A stretch of 62,078 bases of DNA from Allofournierella sp. Lineage in GTDB: Bacteria; Bacillota; Clostridia; Oscillospirales; Ruminococcaceae. The DNA is taken from NCBI GenBank assembly GCA_020025635.1, contig JAHHRU010000013.1, positions 1 to 62,078 on the forward strand, in the 5' to 3' direction. The translations under genes and the position numbers were made by a program. Positions 41,920 through 49,048 of this stretch are shown piece by piece (positions within the stretch are counted from its first letter, which is position 1; each line of letters opens with the position of its first letter). Below the pieces are notes generated by a model. It was not told where the DNA came from. It worked only from the letters and a program-made list of their open reading frames with translations, and searched no databases.

Positions 41920-42821
41920 TATTTTCCGTGGTCGCTTTCCATCATGTGGAACAGCTCCCCCACCCCCATCATGGGCATGCCCGGGTCACTGGAAGGGGTA
42001 TCCAGCAGCGAGCCCGCCTTTTCAAAGCAGCCGCTGCACACATACTCCCTGAAATAGGTGCTCATCTCGTCGCCCAAGCCGGCGGTGCGGTTCAGCAGCC
42101 GGGAAAAGCTCACCAGCATCTTGTTTTCCTTATACAAAGGATAAAGCAGGTCGTGGTCCACCTCGCTCCAGGCTTCCTCAAACAGGGTGCGCACCTGAAG
42201 CTCCAGATAATACTCCTTGAAGCGGATGAGATAGTGGATGGAGCGGTAGTAGCCGTCCCGGTCCAGGCAGATGCCCTCCACCCCCCGGTAGTAGCGCTCA
42301 TCATCGCCGGTGCGGATGTAAACACAGGGGCGCTCCACCATGTAGCTTTCGTCCCGGGTGGGCTGGTAGCCCGCCGCAAGATCCGTTTCGGGCAGATAGT
42401 CCGCCGGGTCATTGCGGAACATTTTCAAAAGATAATCGTGAACGTCCTTCCAGTCCTCCTTATAAACCAGGAGCACCCGGCAGCCGATCAGGTCGGTGAC
42501 ATATTTGTAATAGTTGTCCACCCGCAGGCCCGCGTATTTTGCGTTCCGGTTGTTGCGCTTGCGGATGATTTTTTCAATGAGATGGTCCGGGCTTTTCACC
42601 CGGCCGCCGTAAGAGTGGAACCGCACCCCCCGGGCGCTCACCATATAGCGGGAAATGAACTCCCGTTCCAGCTCTTCCAGCCTGGGGTAGCGCTCCAGAT
42701 AATCCTCATAGATCTTTTGCAGCTCCTCCACCGAAAAGCCGCAGCGTTTTACAGCCTCATCCGAAATATCAAATTCCTGCTGGATCCGTTCCATGCAGAA
42801 GGGCTCACGCCGGTATCCCAT
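41919..42821 (-). CDS. RelA/SpoT-domain protein, small alarmone synthetase-like
   Basis: The 300-aa protein has the RelA/SpoT nucleotidyltransferase core: VKSPDHLIEKI (~74-84), DLIGCRVLLVY (~112-122), YYRSIHYLIRF (~200) and ELQVRTLFEEAWSEVDHDL (~213-230). These match synthetase motifs including the Mg2+-binding and GDP/GTP-binding residues. No hydrolase, TGS or ACT domain is seen, so it resembles stand-alone alarmone synthetases that make (p)ppGpp. The start follows GGGGGGAG. The C-terminal ~40 residues are unrelated. Confidence 0.85.
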   Translation of the reverse strand: MGYRREPFCMERIQQEFDISDEAVKRCGFSVEELQKIYEDYLERYPRLEELEREFISRYMVSARGVRFHSYGGRVKSPDHLIEKIIRKRNNRNAKYAGLRVDNYYKYVTDLIGCRVLLVYKEDWKDVHDYLLKMFRNDPADYLPETDLAAGYQPTRDESYMVERPCVYIRTGDDERYYRGVEGICLDRDGYYRSIHYLIRFKEYYLELQVRTLFEEAWSEVDHDLLYPLYKENKMLVSFSRLLNRTAGLGDEMSTYFREYVCSGCFEKAGSLLDTPSSDPGMPMMGVGELFHMMESDHGK

Positions 42822-42909
42822 CGGTCTCCCCCCGCCTTTCTCTTTTTTTGATCTCTTTTATTATATCACATCTGGCAGCCGGCCGGCGCTGCCTTTTGCA
42901 CAAAACCCA

Positions 42910-42935
42910 AAAAAGCTCCCCGGCGGGGGAGCTTT
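42910..42935 (-). terminator. terminator hairpin left of element copy 5
   Basis: AAAGCTCCCC-GGC-GGGGGAGCTTT; read on the minus strand it is followed by TTTTTT and would terminate the TauE/SafE gene after passing through the element. Unlike copies 2-4, no matching hairpin lies right of the element. Confidence 0.75.
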
Positions 42936-42937
42936 CA

Positions 42938-43111
42938 GCTTGTAGATAAATCCTAATTCAGAAAATACGGATGAAATAAAATACGTTCTCATTCACGGGC
43001 ATGTACCGGGAATGAGAACACCCTGACAGAAAAAAGGCCCTGTTTTGTGTGCGCTGTGCGCAAAATCTGCGCCCGGTGTCCCTTAGAGGCTGTCGAACTT
43101 TTTCGACAGCC
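42938..43111 (+). repeat. intergenic repeat element, copy 5 (174 bp, internal deletion)
   Basis: Both ends are kept, but ~69 bp between the two GTGCGC-type repeats is missing. The stem-2 left arm now joins the GCGCAAAA arm, removing the second half of stem 2 and the GGAAAGGAGTACTGAGGG block. It lies after the TauE/SafE stop codon (minus strand) and before the RelA/SpoT-domain start. It fills the 303-bp gap. Confidence 0.9.
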
Positions 43112-43124
43112 TGAAAGCCTTTTG

Positions 43125-43910
43125 TCAGATGGCCAGATACTGGTATACATTGTAGGCGCTGATGCCCATAATGACCACCATCAGGCCGATGAACAGCTTG
43201 TCCACCGCGCTGTTGTCCATCTTCTTGTTGGCCATGCGGCCCAGCATGCCGCCCAAAATGCCGCCGCACACCATCAAAATAAGGGCCAGCCATGCAAACG
43301 GGGGCACCGATCCGGTCACCAAAGTGGCCAGCAGGCTGGTGATCTGGCTCACAAGGATCACATACAGGCTGTTCTGTGCCGCGGTTTTGGTATCCATCGA
43401 GAAGAAGTAGTAGAACACCACCAGGTTAATGGGGCCGCCGCCGATGCCCAAAAAGCTGGACATGATGCCCAAAAGCAGACCGATGACCAGGCTCACCCAG
43501 AGCTTGTCGATCTTTTTGGTGCGGATCTTCTCCTTTTTCAGGGTGTAGATCATGGTTGCCAGGGTGATGAGCAGCAGGCAGGCCGCCTGGATGGCGCCGG
43601 CCGTTTCGTGGTACCGGCCGCTGATCACGCTGAACATCTGCTTGCCCGCCACGCCGCCGATGGCCGCGCCGATGGCAAGGGGTGTGCCCATTTTCAGATC
43701 CACCTTGGAATCTCCCGCCCGCATGCTCTTGGTCACCGAATAGCAGCTCATGGCAAGCACGGTGCAGCCGGAAAGGAAGCTCACGGTGGCAACGGTGTCC
43801 AGATGGAAAAGGTCCAGCGTGGGCTTGATGATCACGCCGCCGCCGATGCCGCAGATGGCACCGGCCACACTGGCCAGCAGACTGATGATAAAATATGCAA
43901 TTACCTGCAT
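43125..43910 (-). CDS. TauE/SafE family sulfite/anion permease
   Basis: The 261-aa protein has about eight membrane helices in two repeats, each starting with a glycine-rich motif (GAICGIGGGVIIKP and SSFLGIGGGPINL), the TauE/SafE signature. The family exports or imports sulfite, sulfonates or related anions. ATG at 43910 follows AAGGAGGG, and the upstream in-frame extension is rejected. Release of sulfate or sulfite in the glycan locus could be relevant, but it is 15 kb away. Confidence 0.88.
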   Translation of the reverse strand: MQVIAYFIISLLASVAGAICGIGGGVIIKPTLDLFHLDTVATVSFLSGCTVLAMSCYSVTKSMRAGDSKVDLKMGTPLAIGAAIGGVAGKQMFSVISGRYHETAGAIQAACLLLITLATMIYTLKKEKIRTKKIDKLWVSLVIGLLLGIMSSFLGIGGGPINLVVFYYFFSMDTKTAAQNSLYVILVSQITSLLATLVTGSVPPFAWLALILMVCGGILGGMLGRMANKKMDNSAVDKLFIGLMVVIMGISAYNVYQYLAI

Positions 43911-43959
43911 GGATATTCGCCCTCCTTGTTCGATCGTGTTCCGAACGCTTTCGAAAATA

Positions 43960-43988
43960 AGCATACTCCAAAAAGCATCCACTGGCAA
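43960..43988 (-). promoter_or_regulatory. promoter of the TauE/SafE gene
   Basis: On the minus strand TTGCCA (43983-43988) and TATGCT (43960-43965) are 17 bp apart. Confidence 0.6.
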
Positions 43989-44089
43989 GCCCTTCTTTGC
44001 GCCCGGGGGCCCAAAGCCCCCCTTCAAAGGCCGGTTTTGGGGGCCTTTTTCAGAAGGCAGAGATCCCCCGAAACCGCCGCCGAAAATCC

Positions 44090-44119
44090 TTGACAAACAG
44101 GGGGTCCAGGGCATAGACT
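44090..44119 (+). promoter_or_regulatory. promoter of the mgtE leader and mgtE
   Basis: TTGACA (44090-44095) and TAGACT (44114-44119) are 18 bp apart; transcription should start near 44126, giving a ~190-nt leader. Confidence 0.7.
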
Positions 44120-44126
44120 TAAAGAG

Positions 44127-44315
44127 TATGAGCAAAGCTCATAATATGATTTTTAAAGGAGTGAAACGAATGGACGCTGGAGGTACGAACGGCACCACGG
44201 GTGACCGAAGTAACAGCCGGGCCGGAGACCCCCCGCCGTCTTCTTCGGCCCGCACTCTTTGACCGCCCGGGATGCCTTTGCCTTCCTATTCTAAACAATC
44301 AGGAGGAAAGACACT
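44127..44315 (+). promoter_or_regulatory. structured mgtE leader RNA with leader ORF
   Basis: The leader begins with a perfect hairpin TATGAGC-AAA-GCTCATA. AAAGGAGTG (44155-44163) can pair with CACTCTTT (44253-44260), covering the leader ORF's ribosome site. CGGGCCG (44218-44224) pairs with CGGCCCG (44246-44252), and CCGGGC (44217-44222) can alternatively pair with GCCCGG (44265-44270). It does not match the M-box consensus as I know it. A mutually exclusive fold suggests control of mgtE. Confidence 0.55.
44170..44262 (+). CDS. 30-codon leader peptide upstream of mgtE with D-P-P-P run
   Basis: A perfect AAAGGAG eight bases before ATG opens a 30-codon ORF rich in Gly, Ser and Thr; D20-P21-P22-P23 is followed by Ser-Ser-Ser. 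It ends 53 bp before mgtE. In enterobacterial mgtL, acidic-proline stretches make ribosomes fall off when Mg2+ is low, changing leader folding. A comparable role here is inference; the peptide itself is unlike MgtL in sequence. Confidence 0.55.
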   Translation: MDAGGTNGTTGDRSNSRAGDPPPSSSARTL

Positions 44316-45692
44316 ATGGCAGAACACGCATCCCTCACGCAGGACACCCTGCTCAAGCTTTTGGACAAGAAAAAGTACATTGTCCTGCGTGATTTTCTAG
44401 CAGAAATGAACCCGGTGGATATCGCCGCAATTTTTGAGGATATCCCCGAAGACCGTCTCCCGCTTTTGTTCCGGCTTCTGCCCAAAGAGGTTGCGGCCGA
44501 CACCTTTGTGGAGATGGAAACCGATGCGCAGGAGATCCTGATCCGGGGCTTCTCGGACCGGGAGCTGCGCGAAGTTCTGGATGAGCTTTATGTGGACGAT
44601 GCGGTGGACATTGTGGAAGAAATGCCCGCAAACGTGGTCCGGCGCATCCTCTCTCAGGCAGACCCGGAAATGCGCCAGCAGATCAACGAGATCCTGCGCT
44701 ACCCGGAAAACTCGGCCGGCAGCCTTATGACCACCGAGTATGTGACCCTTCGCCCCGACATGACGGTGGAGGATGCCATCACCCGCATCCGCCGCACCGG
44801 CATCGACAAGGAGACTATCTACACCTGTTACGTCACGCTGGACCGGCGGCTGGTGGGCCTTGTCACCGTAAAAGACCTGCTTCTTTGTCAGGATGACGAC
44901 GCCTCCATCAGCAGCATGATGGAAGAGAACGTGATCTCGGTGAACACCCTGGAGGACAAGGAAGACGTTGCCCAGATGTTCTCCAAATACGATTTCCTGG
45001 CCCTGCCGGTGGTGGACACCGAAGACCGGATGGTGGGCATCATCACCTTCGACGATGCCATGGACGTTATGGAGAGCGAGGCCACCGAGGATATGGAGAT
45101 CATGGCCGCTATGAGCCCCTCGGAAAAGCCCTACATGCGCTCTTCCGTTGTCTCCATCTGGAAAAACCGCATCCCCTGGCTTTTGCTTTTGATGGTGTCG
45201 GCCACCTTCACCGGCATGATCCTGAACAAGTTCGAGGGTGCCCTTGCCGCCCAGATCGTGCTCACCAGCTTCATTCCCATGCTGATGGACACCGCCGGAA
45301 ACTCCGGCTCCCAGACCTCTGTCACCGTCATCCGCGGCCTGTCTCTGGGCGAGATCGAGCTTTCGGACCTGCCCAAGGTCCTGTGGAAGGAATGCCGGGT
45401 GGCCCTTTTGTGCGGCGTGACCCTGGCCGCCGCCGTATTTGTGAAAATGCTTCTGGTGGACCGTCTGCTCATGGGCGGCGCCGAAATTTCCATCGGTGTC
45501 ATCCTCACCGTCTGCATCACCATGGCCGTTACCATCCTGCTGGCAAAGCTGGTGGGCGGCACCCTGCCCATCGTGGCCGAGCGCCTGGGCTTCGACCCGG
45601 CGGTCATGGCAAGCCCCTTCATCACCACCATTGTGGATGCTCTGTCCCTTCTGGTGTACTTCAAGGTGGCAACCATTCTTCTGGGCTTATAA
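44316..45692 (+). CDS. mgtE: magnesium transporter MgtE
   Basis: The 458-aa protein has an N-terminal superhelical domain (~10-130), two CBS domains (~140-260) and five C-terminal helices. The membrane signature PMLMDTAGNSGSQ (~328-340) and the Mg2+-selectivity region DPAVMASPFITTIVDA (~428-443) are clear. MgtE is a Mg2+-gated Mg2+ channel; the CBS and N domains close it when internal Mg2+ is high. AGGAGG precedes the ATG. The leader ORF and alternative hairpins upstream suggest additional control of synthesis. A terminator follows. Confidence 0.96.
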   Translation: MAEHASLTQDTLLKLLDKKKYIVLRDFLAEMNPVDIAAIFEDIPEDRLPLLFRLLPKEVAADTFVEMETDAQEILIRGFSDRELREVLDELYVDDAVDIVEEMPANVVRRILSQADPEMRQQINEILRYPENSAGSLMTTEYVTLRPDMTVEDAITRIRRTGIDKETIYTCYVTLDRRLVGLVTVKDLLLCQDDDASISSMMEENVISVNTLEDKEDVAQMFSKYDFLALPVVDTEDRMVGIITFDDAMDVMESEATEDMEIMAAMSPSEKPYMRSSVVSIWKNRIPWLLLLMVSATFTGMILNKFEGALAAQIVLTSFIPMLMDTAGNSGSQTSVTVIRGLSLGEIELSDLPKVLWKECRVALLCGVTLAAAVFVKMLLVDRLLMGGAEISIGVILTVCITMAVTILLAKLVGGTLPIVAERLGFDPAVMASPFITTIVDALSLLVYFKVATILLGL

Positions 45693-45700
45693 AACCATTT

Positions 45701-45739
45701 AAAAAGGAGCGCATCCTTTCCGGGATGCGCTCCTTTTTG
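45701..45739. terminator. bidirectional terminator between mgtE and metal-type ABC operon
   Basis: AAAAAGGAGCGCATCC (45701-45716) pairs with GGATGCGCTCCTTTTT (45723-45738); symmetric A- and T-runs serve both convergent genes. Confidence 0.93.
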
Positions 45740-45773
45740 TTTTTCATCAAAGGCGGATGTGCGCTCTGCCTTT

Positions 45774-46763
45774 TCAGGCAAACAGCTCCGGCCAAAGGCC
45801 CTTTGCCATCTCCTCCACCGCGTAGGCCATGCGGCTGCCGGGCAGAACGCTTTCCAGCGTGATGGCGGCAAACCGCTCGTTCTTCACGCAGTCCAGCTGG
45901 GCAAGGGCGGGGTTTGCCTTGATCTCGGCGATCTTTTCCTCAAGGCCGGGCTGGTCGTAGTCGTGAATGAGGATCACGTCCGGCTGCCGGGCCAGCACCG
46001 CCTCATAGCTCACGGTGATCCACTGCTTGTCGGTGCGGTCGGCGAACAGGTTTTCGCCCCCCGCAAGGGAAAGCAGCAGTGTTTCAAAATTCGTGCCCGA
46101 GCAGGTGAACACCCCGTCCCGGCCGCTGTCGTAAACCAGCACCTTTTTGGGGCTTTTCCCTTCCAGCTTTTCCTTCACCGCATCCAGCCGCTGCTTCTGG
46201 TCGGCAATGAGGGCTTCGGCCTTTTCCTCCGCATCAAAAATGCGGCCCAGGTCCCGGATCTCCTTGAACTGCTCTTCCAAAGTGACGGCCGAATTCACAT
46301 ACACCTGCATGCCGTACTGGCCGGCCTCTTCGATGCTGCAGCCCACGTCACTGATCTCCCAGTCGATGGCGTAAACGAAATCCGCCCCCGAGGTGATCAC
46401 CGCCTCCCGGGTGGCTTCGCCCACGTTCAAAACCGGCATCCCGTTCACCGCGTCGGCGATCTCGGGCAGCGGGCCCCGGCTGTGGTTCACCAGCGAGCGC
46501 CCCGCCACCAGGTCCGCAAGGCCCAGCTGGGCCATTACCTCGGCGCAGTTGGGGCCAAGGGCCAGCACCCTTTCCGGCCGCTTTTCCACCACCATCTCCC
46601 GGCCGTAATTTTCCACCGTCACCGGGTAGTGCACGCCGCCCGCTTCGGGGGCGCTTTGGGCGGGCTTTTCGGCCGGGGCCGAAGCCGGTGCCCCGCCGCA
46701 GCCGGAAAGGGCCAGCACCGTGCAAAGGGCCAGGGCCAGCGCTCTCATCCTCTTTTTTTTCAT
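45774..46763 (-). CDS. iron-siderophore/cobalamin-type ABC substrate-binding lipoprotein
   Basis: The 329-aa precursor has a lipobox (L-A-L-S-G-C, Cys ~22) and a class III binding-protein fold with a long backbone helix. The RPERVLALGPNCAEVMAQLG region (~60-80) is the typical FhuD/BtuF/FepB start. It captures a metal chelate such as ferric siderophore, haem or cobalamin; ligand not assignable. It is the last gene of a permease-ATPase-binding protein operon, with its ATG overlapping the ATPase stop (ATGA). Confidence 0.9.
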   Translation of the reverse strand: MKKKRMRALALALCTVLALSGCGGAPASAPAEKPAQSAPEAGGVHYPVTVENYGREMVVEKRPERVLALGPNCAEVMAQLGLADLVAGRSLVNHSRGPLPEIADAVNGMPVLNVGEATREAVITSGADFVYAIDWEISDVGCSIEEAGQYGMQVYVNSAVTLEEQFKEIRDLGRIFDAEEKAEALIADQKQRLDAVKEKLEGKSPKKVLVYDSGRDGVFTCSGTNFETLLLSLAGGENLFADRTDKQWITVSYEAVLARQPDVILIHDYDQPGLEEKIAEIKANPALAQLDCVKNERFAAITLESVLPGSRMAYAVEEMAKGLWPELFA

Positions 46764-47572
46764 GGCAGTTTCTCCTTTCTTTTTTCATGCCCTGCGGGCA
46801 GAAACACAATGTTCAGCCTTCCGGTGGCGGGGTGCACCTCCACCGTGCTGTTCACCCCGTAAACCTCCTGGATGTTGTGGGGGGTCAGCACCTCTTCGGG
46901 GGTGCCCTCCAGCACCACCCGGCCCTTTTTCAAAACGAACAGATAGTCGCAGTAAAGGGCCGCCAGATTCAGGTCATGGATGGCCGCCAGCACCGTGGCA
47001 TCCAGCGAGCGGATGAAATCGAAGATCCGCAGCTGGCACCGGATGTCCAGATGGTTGGTGGGCTCGTCCAGCACCAGAAGATCGCTCTGCTGGGCAAGGG
47101 CCCGGGCAATCAGCACCCGCTGCTTTTCCCCGCCGGAAAGCTCCCGGTAGCTGCGCTTTGCCATCTCCGCAAGCCCCATGTCGGCCAGGGCCTTGTGCAC
47201 AAGGGCGGTGTCCTGGGCGGTGTCCCGGTCAAAAAAGCGTTTATAGGGGCTGCGGCCCATGGCCACGATCTCCTCCACCCTGAAATCAAAGGGCACCTGG
47301 TTTTCCTGCCCCACCACCGCCATGCGCCGGGCGCTTTTGCGGTAGCTCATCCGAAAAAGGTCCTCGCCGTCCAGCCGGATGCTGCCGGCTTTGGGTTGCA
47401 GCGCCCGGTAAATGTTCTTCAAAACGGTGGATTTGCCCGAGCCGTTGGGCCCGATGAGCCCCACGAACTGGCCGGCCTTCACTTTCAGCGAAACATCCCG
47501 CACCGCATCCGCATGGCCGTAGGCGTAGCTCAGGCCCTCCACCTTTAGCCGGTATCCGGACTCCTGTTTCAT
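46760..47572 (-). CDS. iron/cobalamin-type ABC transporter ATP-binding protein
   Basis: The 270-aa ATPase has Walker A GPNGSGKST (~38-46), signature LSGGEKQRV, Walker B LLVLDEPTNHLD and H-loop IHDLNLA, matching FecE/BtuD-like proteins. ATG at 47572 follows GGAAGGGGGG and overlaps the permease stop as ATGA; the longer in-frame extension overlaps the permease and is rejected. It powers the FecCD-type permease. Confidence 0.95.
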   Translation of the reverse strand: MKQESGYRLKVEGLSYAYGHADAVRDVSLKVKAGQFVGLIGPNGSGKSTVLKNIYRALQPKAGSIRLDGEDLFRMSYRKSARRMAVVGQENQVPFDFRVEEIVAMGRSPYKRFFDRDTAQDTALVHKALADMGLAEMAKRSYRELSGGEKQRVLIARALAQQSDLLVLDEPTNHLDIRCQLRIFDFIRSLDATVLAAIHDLNLAALYCDYLFVLKKGRVVLEGTPEEVLTPHNIQEVYGVNSTVEVHPATGRLNIVFLPAGHEKRKEKLP

Positions 47573-48624
47573 TTTCTGCCCCCCTTCCGCTTGAGCATCC
47601 AGATGAACACCGGCCCGCCGATCACCGCCGTGAGCACACCCACCGGCAGCTCCTCGGGGGCAAACAGCATCCGGGCCGCCACATCCACCCATACCACCAG
47701 AATGCCGCCCAAAAGGGCCGACACCGGCAGCACCCGCCGGTGGTCTCCCCCCACCAGCAGCCGGGTGAAATGGGGGGTCATCAGCCCCACAAAGCTAATG
47801 GTGCCGCTCACCGAAATGGTCACCCCCGCCATGAGCGAGGCAATGAGCACCAGAAGCTTCTGCATCCGGCGCACGTTCACCCCCAGCGCCCCGGCGGTGT
47901 CCTCCCCCATCAAAAGCAGGTTCAGGCTGCGGCTGCTCAGCATCAAAACCGCCATGCACACCAAAAGCACCAAAAGCGGCAGTCCCAGATAGGCCCATTT
48001 GGCCCCGGCAAGGCTGCCCGCCATCCAGAAGGCGGCGCTGTGCACCCCCAGGGCGTTGGGGGCGCTGATCTTGATGATGCTGGTGATGCCGCCCATAATC
48101 ATGGAGACCGCCACCCCCGAAAGCAGCATCTGGGCAATGTGGATGCGCCCGTTCACCCGGGCCAGGGCATACACCAGCAGAATGGTGAACGCCGCCCCCA
48201 GAAAAGCGCTCAATGCAAGGGAATAAGGCCCCAGAAAAGAAAAGGTGCCAAACAAAATGCCCAGGGTGGCAAAGGCCGCCGCCCCGTCCGACACACCCAG
48301 AATAAAGGGGTCGGCCAGATCGTTGCGCACCAGGGCCTGCATGGCAACGCCGCACACCGAAAGGGACGCCCCCACCACCATGCCCAAAAGCACCCGGGGC
48401 AGCCGCAGCCCCCAAATGATGTTTTCCTCCAAAGCCTGCCAGCTCACCGGGATCTTTTCGCCGATGCCCGGCAGCCGGCTCAGAAGGATGCGGGCGGTGT
48501 TCCGGGGCGATACCGACACCGGCCCAAGGCCGGCGGCCAGCAGCACCGTAAGCGCCGCCAGCACCAGAAGGCCCGCCAGCAAAAGCCCAAAGCCGGCCCG
48601 TTTCCGCTCTGTGTGTTTTTCCAT
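47569..48624 (-). CDS. FecCD-type ABC transporter permease
   Basis: The 351-aa protein has about ten membrane helices, with LRLPRVLLGMVVGASLSVCG (~73-92), ADPFILGVSDGAA (~104-116) and the C-terminal GTISFVGLMTPHFTRLLVG region, all typical of FecCD/BtuC proteins. It acts as a homodimer. GAGGAGGA precedes the ATG. The operon is preceded by a strong promoter, a ~184-nt leader and a terminator hairpin 17 bp before the ribosome site, implying attenuation. Confidence 0.95.
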   Translation of the reverse strand: MEKHTERKRAGFGLLLAGLLVLAALTVLLAAGLGPVSVSPRNTARILLSRLPGIGEKIPVSWQALEENIIWGLRLPRVLLGMVVGASLSVCGVAMQALVRNDLADPFILGVSDGAAAFATLGILFGTFSFLGPYSLALSAFLGAAFTILLVYALARVNGRIHIAQMLLSGVAVSMIMGGITSIIKISAPNALGVHSAAFWMAGSLAGAKWAYLGLPLLVLLVCMAVLMLSSRSLNLLLMGEDTAGALGVNVRRMQKLLVLIASLMAGVTISVSGTISFVGLMTPHFTRLLVGGDHRRVLPVSALLGGILVVWVDVAARMLFAPEELPVGVLTAVIGGPVFIWMLKRKGGRK

Positions 48625-48640
48625 CCGGGTGTTCTCCTCC

Positions 48641-48692
48641 TCAAAAAGAAAAAGGCGTATGGCGCACCTGTCCTTCGGTGCCCATACGCCTT
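48641..48692 (-). terminator. leader terminator (attenuator) of the metal-type ABC operon
   Basis: On the minus strand AAGGCGTATGGGCACC (48692-48677) pairs with GGTGCGCCATACGCCTT (48668-48652), followed by TTTTCTTTTTG, within ~20 bases of the start region. A competing CATACG (48719-48714, seen as CGTATG on the plus strand) upstream can pair with CGTATG of the 5' arm. This is the shape of a transcription attenuator. Confidence 0.75.
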
Positions 48693-48843
48693 CTTGACGT
48701 GTTTCATTTTCCCGTATGCCCCGGCCTTTTGCCGGTGCGTTTTTTCAGTCCACGGCCCTCGGGGGCCCTGTGCGCAAATTCCGTTTGCGCCGTGCTGCTT
48801 CATACAGCCTTCAAAGCGTATCATATTTCACAAAAATTGTCAA
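48653..48843 (-). promoter_or_regulatory. promoter and structured leader of the metal-type ABC operon
   Basis: On the minus strand TTGACA (48838-48843) and TACGCT (48815-48820) are 17 bp apart, with TG before the -10 box. The leader holds hairpins GCGCAAA/TTTGCGC, a GGCCC/GGGCC stem and CCGGC-AAAA-GGCCGG, then the attenuator. A cobalamin box is not recognised. The sensed signal is unknown. Confidence 0.6.
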
Positions 48844-48862
48844 TCGCCTTTCTGTTTCATCG

Positions 48863-48891
48863 TTTACACCGCTGCAATTTTGTGTTATACT
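48863..48891 (+). promoter_or_regulatory. strong promoter of the lar operon
   Basis: TTTACA (48863-48868) and TATACT (48886-48891) are 17 bp apart with TG-T before the -10 box. The ~150-nt leader holds CCGGAGC-AGGAA-GCTTCGG, followed nearby by TTTTATTTTTTT, a possible attenuator, and ATGCC-ACGAA-GGCAT. Confidence 0.75.
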
Positions 48892-49048
48892 GTCCCATGG
48901 AAAACGTCCGGAGCAGGAAGCTTCGGCAGCTGCGCTTTTATTTTTTTGAAACCAATGCCACGAAGGCATACTGCCAGCACCCCCTTTGAGCCGGGGCGGG
49001 GCGGTCTGTTTTCGTGGTCTTTTTTTTGCAAAAGGAGTGTTTTGGCCC

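Noticed and set aside
16286..43111. Insertion sequence or group II intron copies
   Set aside because: The elements are only ~240 bp, carry no transposase or reverse transcriptase frame, and lack intron domain V features that I can recognise.
44127..44315. Canonical M-box (ykoK) riboswitch before mgtE
   Set aside because: The conserved M-box blocks I know (GTTAGGTGAGGCTCC and others) are not present; a leader ORF and different stems are seen instead.
48653..48843. Cobalamin riboswitch before the FecCD-type operon
   Set aside because: No recognisable B12-box or core elements; only an attenuator shape can be supported.
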